Below, piece after piece: positions 1 to 12,224 of a DNA stretch of 64,000 nt. A model generated the notes under the pieces. It ran no database searches and was not told the origin of the DNA. It worked only from the letters and a program-made list of their open reading frames with translations. Position numbers and translations under genes: made by a program. The stretch is from positions 17,628,001 through 17,692,000 of the forward strand of contig AP031357.1 of assembly GCA_037833965.1 (NCBI GenBank), in the 5' to 3' direction. This DNA is from Marchantia polymorpha subsp. ruderalis (Eukaryota > Streptophyta > Marchantiopsida > Marchantiales > Marchantiaceae). Position 1 is the stretch's first letter. Every line of letters starts with the position of its first letter.

Positions 1-2660
1 AAGATTTACTCATAACCATCTTTTCAAGAATCATGATATTCACATCCTATGTTGTTTATTCAATTATCATATTAATCTTGTTGAGTATGAAAAATCTAGT
101 TTCATTTTGAAGTAGTGAGTGAATACAATTGCAAATCTATAGAAATTTTACCCTCTCATAGGTATGATTCACTTTACTTTGCTGTGAACATAGCTCTTCA
201 CAAGGTGATGACAAATGGTAAATAAAAACATCTTGTAGATGTGTTGCTCTACAATTGTAGATTTGATTGATGCAAAATTGTTTCAAGTATCTGTTTCTGG
301 ATATTATCTTACTTAATTTATTAACATCATCCAATCTACAAACATGTCAATTTGTAAAGATTTCGCTTTGATTGTATCAATACAACAATAAAAATTTAAG
401 TGAGTGAAAAAATTACAATTGTTACAAGTAACTCGCAACATTTCACTTCATTAAAATTTTTTTGAAAGTCCAATTAAAAAGCTAGCAAATGTAACTTTTA
501 GAGCACAATATAGTAGATAAATCTTCATATAATCTGATTGAAATGCATTTTAAAGCGTATTATATAATCTGACTTTTTTATGCTACAAACTAAAAATTTA
601 TAATATAGTAACTAAAAAGTGTAATCATTATATAATAAAATCGCATCATACAAAAATATTAAGTCACAACTTTTGAGTTAAATTTATATCATGATTCACT
701 TTTTTTTATTCAATTAATATTCATTGATTCAAATTGATTAAGTGAAATCACAAATTTCATGTCTATTTATCTTCTCAAAGGTTGTTCAAACTTGAATTGA
801 TATCTCAAATGTCATCAAACATAAACATTAAATTGAATTTGAAATCTTCTTGTGAAGAAAAGTTTTTGCACTTCATCATTGATTTTGATATTGTTTAAAA
901 AACATAAAAAATAATTAAAAAGAAATTTAATAATTTTTTTTCACATTATTATTAACCTTTTCAAATTTTCATCTATTTAATATTTACAGAAACTAATATA
1001 TTTTTCAAAAAATCTTTTTAAAATGTACATGATTAGATTCTTTTCAATTGAAATTTAAAAAAATTTAAAAATTATTTTTTCGTACAAATAAAAAATTTTC
1101 ACTTGCATCAACTTTGGCAAGATAGTTTTTTTTAATAACTAACTATTAAAGCATAGCACTTGATTTTTGAATTTTAATTTTTTCATAGAATTTAATAAAA
1201 AAATAAGAAATATTTTTTTTAATCTATTTGATTTAAATATTTATATAATTTTTTGATAAAAAATAATGCATAGTAAAAATATTTTCATGTTTATTTCAAA
1301 AGTCATAAAGAATCAATTTTAAGATTTTATTTTTTTAATAAAAAATTTAATTTATTTTATTATATATCCATTCACAAGGCATTAAAAATGTATTATTCAT
1401 GCCTTAAATTATCAATATTCAATTTAAAATTATATTAATTTATCTTTTAAACAAGACATGAAGGTTTCAACTTTTGTATAATGTAAAGAGTGTTTAGATT
1501 TTTTTCTACTAAACTTGGTACTTCAAACTAATGTATACTTTAATAATTTTTTATTATATTATGATTAATAATTAAAATTTAATTTAAACTTTTCAAAATT
1601 TAAACTTTAATAAAATATAATGCATTTAGAATTGATAAAATTTCTTCATCTATTCAATTCATTATTTCATAATTTAATTTGATGTGGAGTAAGTTTTTTA
1701 TTTATTGTTGTTTGGAAGTAAATGAATAATTAGAAAGAAATTTGAAAGAAAAAGTAGATTGCAAAACCATAATTCTTACATCTATAACTGATTTGGTCTA
1801 AGAAATTTTCAGATTTCATTTGACACTATATTTAGAAAGAAAGCTGTATCATTGTATCATTGATATTTCCTGTCATACATAGCACAATTAATTGTACTCA
1901 TGAGCTTAAAGTAAAATACATCTAGTGTAAAGATGTGCATGATGTTGTTACTGATTTTTTTGGAGTATATTTTATTAAATTAGGCTGTATTTAAGTGTAT
2001 AATATTCAGTAGTGCAATAAGCATTCAAAAATGGGGAGAACAATATTTTCTTGAAAAGAGTAATCTAAAAATTTCTTTTGAAATTTGCTACATGAAAGTG
2101 AGGAGAAATTTTTTTTCATTGAGCGATGTAGCTCGATTTTTGCATCAGACTTCTTAGCATTTGAAAGTAGAGACTGAAGAAGTCTGTAATTTGTCTGACA
2201 TTAAAACAATGTTTGTCCTTGTCATTCATAAAATGGGAGAAGTTTTGTGCAATTCCCGTGAACTTTGTAAATTTTTGCCTGAGATGTGTTTCAAAAAATG
2301 TGATGTGATTAGAGTGATCACGATTATGTCTGCAATCTTTACTACGTTATGAGTAAAGTTTTGAGTCAAAACTAAATACACTTCAGAGTTAACTTCATTC
2401 AGATATTGAAGATTCACAAGAGAGGTATCTGTTTTCTAAATTACTGTAGAGAATTTCCAGTTCCAAACCCCTAGTTGAAGTCGAAAGCTTAGAGAATTTT
2501 GAGTAAAGTAGCAAATTTCCACCCATCAGAAATAAGGATGTATAGAGAAAAAAATTAAGTTAAAATTTTATAAGATACGAACGCTAAAGTAAAGTAACGT
2601 ACGAAGTGCACGTTGGTTTACTTCGAAATAGGGATTATAATTTTGATAATTTTCCTAATT
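1..2660. other. AT-rich gene-free region
   Basis: Strongly AT-rich sequence with many poly-A and poly-T runs. Only open frames of about 65 codons or fewer occur, and none resembles a known protein. I see no RNA gene, terminal repeat or tandem array. It is probably old intergenic or decayed repeat DNA. Confidence 0.7.
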
Positions 2661-3950
2661 GACATTTAAACAACAGTCAGGTCAAAATAACACAGGCAGA
2701 CTGTGCTAAGTTGCAAGGAACTAATTCCGTCTTTGATGGATTCCCCGTGGTCCTCCTCGTAACCCTCTGGATTGACGAAGACGAACATGTTGAGTAACCA
2801 TTCAACTTACCGGTCAGAAGACAAAGTACACTCTTTACTGGAACAGGCTCCACTCCCTTGACCGGCGGTTGTGAGTACGTGTGGTACATACGAAGGTAGA
2901 GCCCGAGCAGGCTGAGGACGTGAGGTGGGACAGCGAAGGTTCGCTCGACTTCGCTGTGCAGGAATCTGGACCGGACCGGCTGAGATCCGGTGGGCCACCG
3001 ACAGAAGCTCTGGAAGCCCTGGTCCTCGGGCCTCACGACAGCGCGACTTCCCCGCGAAAGCGGAAGCGGCTGACCGACGACTGGCTCCGAGTGTTGACCC
3101 TTTCTGGGGGGACCTTCTCCTTCCGGTTCCTGATGGGCTCAATTTCCAGGTCCCCGGTAAGAGGACAAGGTTTGCCGGTGCCGGTTTTCTTCTCGGGCAT
3201 TGGCGGAAGTGGCCGGTGGGAACGAAGGAAGGAATCCCGTTGCGATGAAGGAAGGCCGGCGGAGATCCGGCACCCTCCCGTTGCAGACTCTTCGATGCCT
3301 CCACTTGTCAGTGCGACTGATTCCGGGTCTGCCTTCGTGAATGCACTCGATTCGGGGTTGTGGTCTAGAAGAGGCAACGGTAGCTGTCATGTCGGCTCGG
3401 CGAATGAGGTTGGAACAGTTTTCGAGACTGTGCACAACGAGCAGCATCAAAGCAGATGCAGATGCAGATGCTGATGAAGCCTGGGAATTGCTAATGAGAT
3501 CGACCATTCGTTAAATTACGAGTTCCCGGTGACATGTAAGCGACGATCCGACAGATGCCATGCACTTCTCGCCCTGATGCCTCCAATCAAACCGCGACGG
3601 TGATCATACCAGTGCCATCTGCTCACTCAACAGGCTGCAGATGATCTGAAAGCCGAACTGGTCAGACAGTCGAAGGAAAAGGTCCGTGGCCGAGAAATCG
3701 GAGAAGGAAATACAAGATGAGAATCCGTTCTGGATCCAACTGAGGATGGGAGGACGGCAGAATTTCATGAGCGCGGAGGCTGTCGCGCGTTCCAAGAGTT
3801 CTTCGTCGTGCTTGCAAAAACACCGACCGACCGAGTGAGTGAGCAGGAGGTTCTTACTTCTTTCGATCTGTCTGTCGCTCACTCCGTGCCGTGCACTTCA
3901 ACTCGACGACCGATTCCTACGAATAGAGGTTCCCTGATTCGATCGTTGCA
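2661..3950. other. GC-rich block with overlapping open frames, unassigned
   Basis: Base composition changes sharply from the AT-rich flank to GC-rich here. Open frames of 90-197 codons overlap on both strands (for example plus 2881-3474 and minus 2807-3304). None shows a recognisable domain. A short run of GCAGAT/CAGATG hexamers lies near 3450-3475. The block could be an exon or 5' leader of an unrecognised gene, or simply stop-poor GC-rich DNA. Several competing frames being open at once argues against trusting any of them as coding. Confidence 0.35.
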
Positions 3951-6391
3951 AGTTTAGCCCAATCTTTCCGAAGATCTATTTCATCTCTGACGTTTAATTG
4001 CGTTCGTCGGGTGTGTCGATGAACTTATATCGTCGGCTGTGTCTACTTATATCCCCCTCTTCGTGAAGGCATTTATTCTCGTTACATATGTCTCGACAGT
4101 CGCGCTTGTCTTGCGATTAACGAGGTGCTATCATAATGTACAGGCGTATATCTTGGCTGATTATTCTTCTGAACATGTTCGTGTTGCACGGATGTGAAAC
4201 CTTGCGAGTGTTGATAATGGGGAACTAGCGTACCAAAACGGTGAAGTAGATTTTCACGGATTCAGATCTCATGGACTCACATCGTCAGTGCAATCCAATA
4301 CCTGCATTGTTTGATCCGTATTAAAAAACTGCTTCGACATTACAACATGTTTTGTTGTGAAGTGAAATGCACATGGAACTTGAAGAAGGTCGTGTTATTC
4401 TCATCTCATAAGAACTTTAGCTTCAAAATAAGAAATTTTTATAATCACTAGAACTTCCACAATGATGGTTGCGGTCGATCTGGATCACCTCTGGATAGAA
4501 TTTCTCCCAAAGGATGTGGTGTTGTAAACTCTCTACAATTGCTAACTGTCACTCTACTCTCCACTCCAATGGAATACTCGCAGTAATTTTCAGGTCAGAA
4601 GCTTCTAACTAGCATCGACCAGACTCGGAAGTTTATACATCCCTGAACTCCATATCCCATTCTCAACAACTCAACATTCATGGATGTGTACTCGAGGGCT
4701 GAAGTTTTGACTTGATTGCAATATATATGGTTGATTACGAAAACAAACGGTGGTTGATTACTCGTTAGTCAAATAGACAATCCTAAGAAAACCCTCTAAT
4801 GTAATCCCAAACCAAATTTCTATATGTAATCACTGATTGCAATTCGTTTCTGAGATTAAGTCAGAACAAATTCGGTGTATAATTTCTGGTTATTTGCCGA
4901 TACCAGAGTCTGCCATAAGGTGAATCCAGGAGGTTGAGAGAAACTCAGAAAATTCTCAAGCCGTGCAAGAAGTAGTGTGGAGTGTGAGGAATGGGAGCCA
5001 GCAGAATACACTGCTCGAGCTGGCAATCACCCGAGAGACGAAGGACGATGTAAATCTTTTGTTATACCGCAAGATGTACAAGTGAGGGCAGTCGGAGAAG
5101 TATAAGAAGAAGATCAGGGTTAAGCAACGAGGAATCGAGGTTTGAGTTCCTGACCGATTTTGACAAATGCTTGCCGGAGGCCATGAGAGAGAAGAACGAG
5201 GAGGAGGGAGTAGAATTGACTTGTTCGTGGAAAATTCATTCAGGAGTGCATTGTTTTCCAGCATGTCGTTAGCAACGGAGGCCAATCAATGCGTCTTGCT
5301 CGCCACCCTTTCTCTGAAGCAGAAGCATCAAGCCCCTAGAAGTTGAAGAAACAATTCATCGATCGAATCGATCAACTTGAACGAGGGAATGAGACCATGG
5401 CTGTCTGACGAAGAACCTTTACATTTTGAATCGAGAGACGACAGGAAGGAGACAGAATCAAATCGTGCCCGGGTTCTCTCATCGTTTCGAACTCAAATGA
5501 TTGCCTTTATGCTGAAAACTCAAGCGACAAGGGAATGCACCGTCCGTGTCCAAGGCTGTTATAACAATCAGGTCTCATGAACGAACATTCACTCTCTCTC
5601 GTGGATGGTTAAGGAGGGAGGACCTATGTGCCCCTCCTCTGCTCGAGAGGGAATCGAGGCAGGGGCTCGATCCTGAAACTTCAACAAGTTCACACCAAAA
5701 GTCCTACCATTCAACATTTTTGCAAACATTTACAAGACCTCGTTGCGCAACAGCGCTGGAGAGCAAGCATTAGATGCACCCATGACCACATGTGATGGTG
5801 TCATCATGGGCACCACTTCAAGGAGCGACAGATCTCACTCGCACACTCGCTCAACGAAATCCGAGAGATTTTGATTCGTGACTTGGTTTCTCGAGTCCGA
5901 TTTCGATTAAACTTCCCTGACATCTCATTGAAATTAAAATTCGTATACATGCTGCGATTTACAGGCTTTCTAGCCATGGAGCTACTTTCTTCTGAAACAA
6001 ACCCTCCTAAGCTGTTAAGATTAGTCCATTTGCGCAGGCAGGCGAAAACTTCTGGAGCTGCAGATTCTTAGATCTTTCGGCTGCCAGTCTCTACCATAGT
6101 CTCGAATCTAGTCTTGGCTTATGATACAGTAGGTGAATAGTCCGAGGTATGACACCGGGTCTCGTTCGTTTATGGAGAAAGCTAGCGCTCGATCTTCAGG
6201 AGTAGATAGATCCTCACTCGCCTCACAGAGGCAGCAGCAAAAGGTGTCGTGCTGTTGGAGCTCGTTCCCACATCACTTCTTAACGAGATCGAGCACGAAA
6301 TTCATCAGCATTGATCGGTATACTGGGCACGACCGGAGAAGATGGCTGTCAGAAATGATGGATGAAGTGCACGAGAGCAGAACGCGAGGTT
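3951..6391. other. Intergenic region downstream of the HKT gene
   Basis: Mixed-composition sequence between the GC-rich block and the 3' end of the minus-strand HKT gene. It has only short open frames (up to about 109 codons), none recognisable. The part next to 6391 should contain the HKT 3' UTR, but I cannot place its end. Confidence 0.5.
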
Positions 6392-9134
6392 CTAGCAAGA
6401 GGATGCGGTGACATGTTCTGTTACTTGTACATTCGTTTCACCTTCAACGGATTTCGCTTCTCGGGGCTGGCAGAGTGCGGCGGCGGGTGAGAGAGCTGCA
6501 GTCTCTCGTGCCTCCAGGTTCGAATCAGTACCTGATGACGGAGGAGGAGGAGGAATGGGATGGCCATGGATCATCGACGGGGTCACAGCGGACGATTCAG
6601 ATATACTCGTAGACGACATGTGGTCATCAGAAGGTGAAACTGCGAATTCCCCCAATGATAGTGTCAGTGCGTTGATTTCTGAAGGGAAGGGTGAGGATCT
6701 GGGAGCAGAAGTTGAATCTTCTGGGGCAGCAGCAGCAGCAGCGACAACCGTGGGAGATGGTGAGGGAAGAGCAAGAGGAGTATGAGGAGGAGGAGGGGAG
6801 GCGAGGGTGGGAGTCGGAGGTAGATCGCACGGATCGGACATGGGGACCGGGAGGTGCAGGGAGAGAGCTGAGATCTCCAGACTAGCCGAGCTGTGTTCTT
6901 TGCTGAGGGAGGGAGGTGAGGGGACCTGCTGCTGATGAGCGTCCGCAGTCCAAGCGAAGGAGGAAGGAGGAAGAGGGGAGTTGGAGGCATTAGATGGTCG
7001 ACGTGGTGTAGACGGCATGGTGTGAGGAACGATTCTTGTAGGCAGGCGGATAGCAGAGTCGATGTTGTCCGCGAGACCTCGATGACGACCCATAAACATC
7101 ACCGCAATGATCGTCAACCGACCGACGGTGCTCCATGCTCCGGAGAAGCTGTATGGAATTGCGTTGCATGCACTGTCCTGCTCCAGCCTCAGTCCGCAGT
7201 CATAGCCCATGGACAGGCCAATGTTGCCGAAAGCACTGCAACGAGCCATTCGACCACACAATGAATGAATGAATGTCCATTCTCACCCCAAATGCTGCAC
7301 CCCTCAAAACACTCCATCCACAAATCGCTACTATCACTCCCAACATGTTCGTACCTGGTCACTTCGAAGACGATGTTGAAGATGGAGTAGTTCAGGGGGT
7401 CAATTTTGATGTTCTTGCTTTCCGACAGGCAGAGGATGAACATAGCGATGAATAAGTAGGTGGTGTCTCGGGCCAGAAGTCGTCTGGACTGGTTCACCAC
7501 GACGGTCTCGTCGTCCGATTTGCAGGGGCCGGGCACCTTGTCCTTGTAAATGCCTATATACGATTCGTCGTAATTGCTGTCGCTATCTCCTTCCTGTGTC
7601 GTTTGCCTCGACAAGAAAACTGGGTACACTGATATGTACCTGCATCGTCGGCAAGTGCCACAATATCATCAGTTTTGGCACCTTCGTCCAGATTCTGATA
7701 CCGTCTGTCACAGATGCCAGATGCATCTGATACAAGGGAGATTCCCAGGCCAGCCAGACATTGAACATGATGTGATGCAATGCAATGGAGCCCTGGGGTC
7801 TTGCAGAAATCGAGAAGGGCTTACATGAAAGCAACGATGATGAAGAGGAGGGCCGGAGCGAGCTGAGAGAGGTTCACAGCCAGCCCTCCAGCATTCCGAG
7901 TGCTGACCCCCTGGTAGAATGCTGCTGCCAGTTTCTCCATAGTCGTGAGGCCACCGAGGGCATTTCCCCACTCGAGGAGGCTCATGAAGAAGAGCTGGAA
8001 GCCCGTCAGGAGGAAGTACACGCCCACCAACCACAAGGTTTGGTACCTGGGAAACAAGTAAGTGTAGCAGCGTCTGGGATGTTTGAGGAGGTAATCGTAA
8101 ACACTCTTTTCTTTGTCAGGAGCTCGTTTGTAGCACACCCAGACCAGAAATCTCATTAGCGGGCCGTACAGAGTGTTGCCCACGGAGGCCAGGACAGCGT
8201 ACAGCAACAAAAAGGCACTGGACCGGACGAAGGGGAGCATGTTGTCGTTGGTCATGCAGTAGCCCGTGTTGGAAAATGCAGAAAAGCTTGTGAACATGGC
8301 GTAGAAGTAAGGGTTGATGCCCCTCTTCTCCAGGAGCTTCTTCTCATGGCCGCCGACGCTGACGAAGTAAATCACCCCCAGCACGAAACCGACGGTGGAA
8401 GCTGCAAACAAAAATCTCACAATGACCCTGCTCAAGGCGACCAGAGCTCGATACTCCAACGTCCTCAATGCCTGCTGAGCGTCCACAAACACTCTCTCTT
8501 TCCTCTCTAGCTCCTCTGCATAGTCCAGGAGAGAACTGAGGTAGAATTCTGCGTCAGAATTCGTCATCATCCTGCTGCTGTTGACAATCTGAGTCTTGGC
8601 TGGTTGCTTATCATCTGGCTCGTGGAACGATTCGAGCTTCCCCACTTTATCTTCATTGATTTTCATCTCATTCTCTCGATGGTTCGTCATCTCCAGCTCG
8701 TGCTGCTCAAGTTTGTGCAGCTGAGAGCGCTCGAGGGCATACTGCTTGATGCACAGATGGAAATAGTATCTCCTCACAAAGAGAGGCAGGAGAGAAGTCG
8801 TGATTGGGTTGGCCAACATCATCAGAAACACGAGTATGATGTAGTGAGTGTAAGTGAGGCTGGCTGATTCTACAGTCTGGAGACCTGTGCTTGCCACCAC
8901 AGAAACTGAGGTATAGAGGGCACTGATCAGGGGCATGCGCTTGGAGTTGTTCAAGGGGATGAGCCAAAGTATGAATGTCCCCAAACAGGATAAGAAGAGG
9001 ATATATGCCATATGAAGGCGGTAGAAGGTGACATATTCCTCGGCCAATTGGCACCTCTGCACTCTGAACACCATTGTTCCGACCGTGTTCACCCTCTTCC
9101 TCCTTCCTTCTAAGTTCTCTCGGATCCTCCACAT
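6392..9134 (-). CDS. HKT: HKT/Trk-type high-affinity cation (Na+/K+) transporter
   Basis: Three exons, 9134-7825, 7639-7355 and 7235-6392, join in frame across GT..AG introns of 185 and 119 bases to give 812 residues. The first junction rebuilds Met437 and the second Ser532. The protein has the four membrane-pore-membrane repeats of the Trk/Ktr/HKT superfamily, which move Na+ and/or K+ across the plasma membrane. Pore loops lie near residues 82-90 (STGLQTVE), 286-299 (FSNTGYCMTND), 411-422 (STRNAGGLAVNL) and 532-542 (SAFGNIGLSMGY). Each carries a glycine at or next to the filter position, which hints at a K+-permeable or Trk-like filter (inference). A charged cytosolic loop lies near 131-225. 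The conserved family core ends near residue 597. About 210 more residues follow, rich in Pro, Ser and Ala with an Ala run, whereas typical plant HKTs are about 500-550 residues. The start chosen is the first in-frame Met; Met21 is possible. Confidence 0.9.
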
Positions 9135-12100
9135 TTTCAGCTTTTTCTTAAAGCAGTTACAGTTCCTTTAGAAGCGTTCTGCTGGATGAGATTCGATTTT
9201 AGCTTTTGACCGAAAGGTGTGAGTTTAACTTCGATAATATACTACAAAGCCTCGGTTTATGGTAGCAGCCTATGTGACATTCTCGAAAGCTCAAATTCCC
9301 CCCGAAAGCTTCTGCTTCAAGCCAACCACAATTTCAGAAATGTTATCAGCGAGAGAAGTTTGAAGACTTGATGATCATATCAGCTCACATAAGCATATGA
9401 AGTGAGCTCCTTGAACTAAGGCACGCAGATGCAGAAGATGTTTGTTGTTTGCAGCTCAATCACCAAAAATCCAAGGACTCCGAGCAGAGCTCATATTTGT
9501 CCTTGTTCATATCAGTAGATCACCTAAAGTGGCATGTTACATTCTTTCCCAGCATGAAGGAGTTCAGATTAGGCATTTCACTAGCACGGGCCTAACGATT
9601 GGAAGTCTGTCCGTAGATGTAGAGACCCAATCAGATCATAATATGACCTGATTTGCATGTTAGGAGATGTTGAAAGTGCGGTACGTACGAAAGATAAGCA
9701 GAATTACACAGCCAGCAGCATAGAAGATACACTTCCATGAGAGATACCTCCGGGCTCCCTTTTCATGATTATGTTAGCTTTGCATCTCTTGGCCTTACAT
9801 TGTCGAGCATCGCCAAAGAACCTGTAGAAACATATAAATATATCCACAGGACATGCAGCGGTGTGGCAGCGTCAGGTCATGCAATCAGACAACGAAAAAG
9901 GGGAAATACATCTATTTTAGAATATGCTTTCTTAAGCAAATAGAATGGTCCACATGGGACCATGGAGCACCTTCTCGACTGCACGAAATTCTAGACGAAC
10001 TCTTGAGAACACCTACACTATCTGGCCGTACGTGATTGCATCGACTCATGATTGGCAACATCCGGAGAAGAAGACCTCTTCATGGCTTTATCTCACGAAT
10101 CATCGTCTTTTGAATTAAGATATGAGGCTGAGCATTTTGTACCGTTTCAAGTGTGTAAGCGAACGATATAATCCACAAAAGGTAAATAGCCTATGTGGTC
10201 GATTGGAGAGCTCAAAGAGCAAGGAAGATGAATAAAATTAACTATTAAACGAAGAAGGATGCACACTTGGCAAATGATCGTCAGTGATCGCAATGGGACC
10301 GACCATGGGCCATGGCTCCAGGTTCTAATTTCGGGCAGTTCAGGAGACGTGTAGTCAGCGAAGAAGAAAGCAAGCTCAATTTTCGTCAGCCTGTGTGGTG
10401 GTACAGAAGCTCAGGTTAACATCTTCAGAAAGCAGTATATCATTAATGACCGCAACCTTGTATTAATAGAGCTGTAAATCCTATTTTGCTTAGGAATTGG
10501 TCTCATTTCTGTTCTGCATGAACACGAACAACTGACAGTCGTTACTGCTGTACACTTAAAACACTCCCGAAGAGACGTCAGAATCAAGTACCGTTCTGAT
10601 ACGGAGCTGCGCTGGTCGTAGTGGATGGATCCTCCATATTTGTCAGTTTCTCGTCGAGGAAGTCAATGTTATCGACGTGATACATAGATTAGATCTGAAA
10701 AGATTGGAATCCCGACCATGATCACGGGAACCAAGGTGAAAAGATGGAGAAACAAGTGTCCAACACGGTTACTACACCCGATCACAAAAGCGAAAGATCC
10801 CTACACTAGATCCATCAACTTTGCAACATGTGCACGTCTCTGCAGCAATGCCTAAACCTGCAGTGGGCTGAGAGCTGTAGATGTCATCTGCGTCCGGAAT
10901 GATCAGGTGTTAGGAAGGTACAGAAGGGTATGCCGTTTCATCGTAGACCCAAACCACGGCCCGATCCAGGAGCTATACAGGAGTCACCAGCTGAGAAACC
11001 CCTGAAAGTTAATGATCATGCAGAAGGAACTTGTACTTCCCAGCGATCCCCACCCGAGTGGAAGAAAGGCAGCACGGAGGTGTAAGCGCAATAGTGATGT
11101 CATCGGACCCAGCTTTGTTCACAGGAAGAAATAGATTGAAATCGAGGGCCTATGATAACTGGATCGGAAGGTACTTACCTTCTGTGGTAGTGTTAGAGAA
11201 GCGTAAAAGCGACGAGTGGATTTCATGGTAAACCTGTACGTGATACATGTACAAATCTAGGAGAAAACTTTAGCAAGCTAGAAAGGAGAAGGCCCCAAGC
11301 GCGTAGATTATGTGTAAAATGATGTAACATTTCTTTGCATCGAGAAACGACCAGTTTTTGTCCACGCTGATCCACTTTATTGCTGTACACGTCGAAAGTT
11401 CTCAGCTTGGAAAGAAGAGGTTCTAAGTGACTGCGCACTCGGCGCGTGGTCGTGACGAGCCTGTCAGTTCTCTGAAGATGACAAGCAGACTTCAGTCTCT
11501 TCTAGAACTCCTTATGATATGATCCTTCCTCTTTCACGAATTACCTCAGGCTTCAAGCTCCAATTGTACAAATTCTGACCTACAAATTCTTGTCTGTCAG
11601 CAGGATCTGCTCAGTCAGTACGATGTGGTCGAGAACTCACGAGGAACTTACTTTGAGAGTTGTCAGCCTGCTCAAAGCACACTGGGTTGGGCTAGCACAC
11701 GATATTACAGCTACAGCTACAGGATGTAGAGTAGAACAACTCACAGAATCTCGAAACGGATGAGAGTGACTGACGTGATCACTCACAGAGCCTGGTCATA
11801 GGCCCAGGACGTATTAATTGCCGCGAGTGAGAGATAAACTTATAAGTTTCCAACGACTCTCTTGAGTCCCAAGATACTGAAACCGAACCTGATTGTCATT
11901 ATCAGTTATGGCAAAAGGATGTTATCTCTAGGCAGATACATGAAATGCTCAAGGATTTACGTACCTGGATGAGCCAAAGCTTTGAGTTGCGTGATTGGGG
12001 CATGCAGGTCCGCGCAATTTGCATTCACCAAATTATACATCCTCGAGCATCACTCGCAGCATACAGTATGCCCTCGCATAAGTTTCAGCACTCTCCTCCC

Positions 12101-12172
12101 CAGCCCGGATCGATAAAACATCTGATCTGATTTCAGTCAAAACTTCCACCGAATGCGAGCAATTTTCAGACC
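9135..12172. other. Intergenic region upstream of HKT
   Basis: The segment next to 9135 should hold the promoter and 5' leader of the minus-strand HKT gene. I see no recognisable TATA box or operator that I would defend. Open frames are short (87 codons or fewer) and look random. No RNA gene or mobile element was recognised. Confidence 0.5.
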
Positions 12173-12224
12173 GTCCATGTAGAAAGCCTGTACTGGAGGT
12201 CCATGTAGAAAGCCTTTACTGGAG
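12173..12224. repeat. 26-bp tandem duplication
   Basis: Two adjacent copies of a 26-base unit starting GTCCATGTAGAAAGCCT (12173-12198 and 12199-12224) differ at about one base. This is a small local duplication with no evident coding role. Confidence 0.85.

Noticed and set aside
6120-6160. GGTGAATAGTCCG near 6133 as a third copy of the possible SINE
   Set aside because: Only one short word matches the other copies, with no supporting flanking blocks.
6408-6885. Plus-strand open frames opposite the HKT tail
   Set aside because: They are antisense shadows of the low-complexity Pro/Ser/Ala coding sequence.
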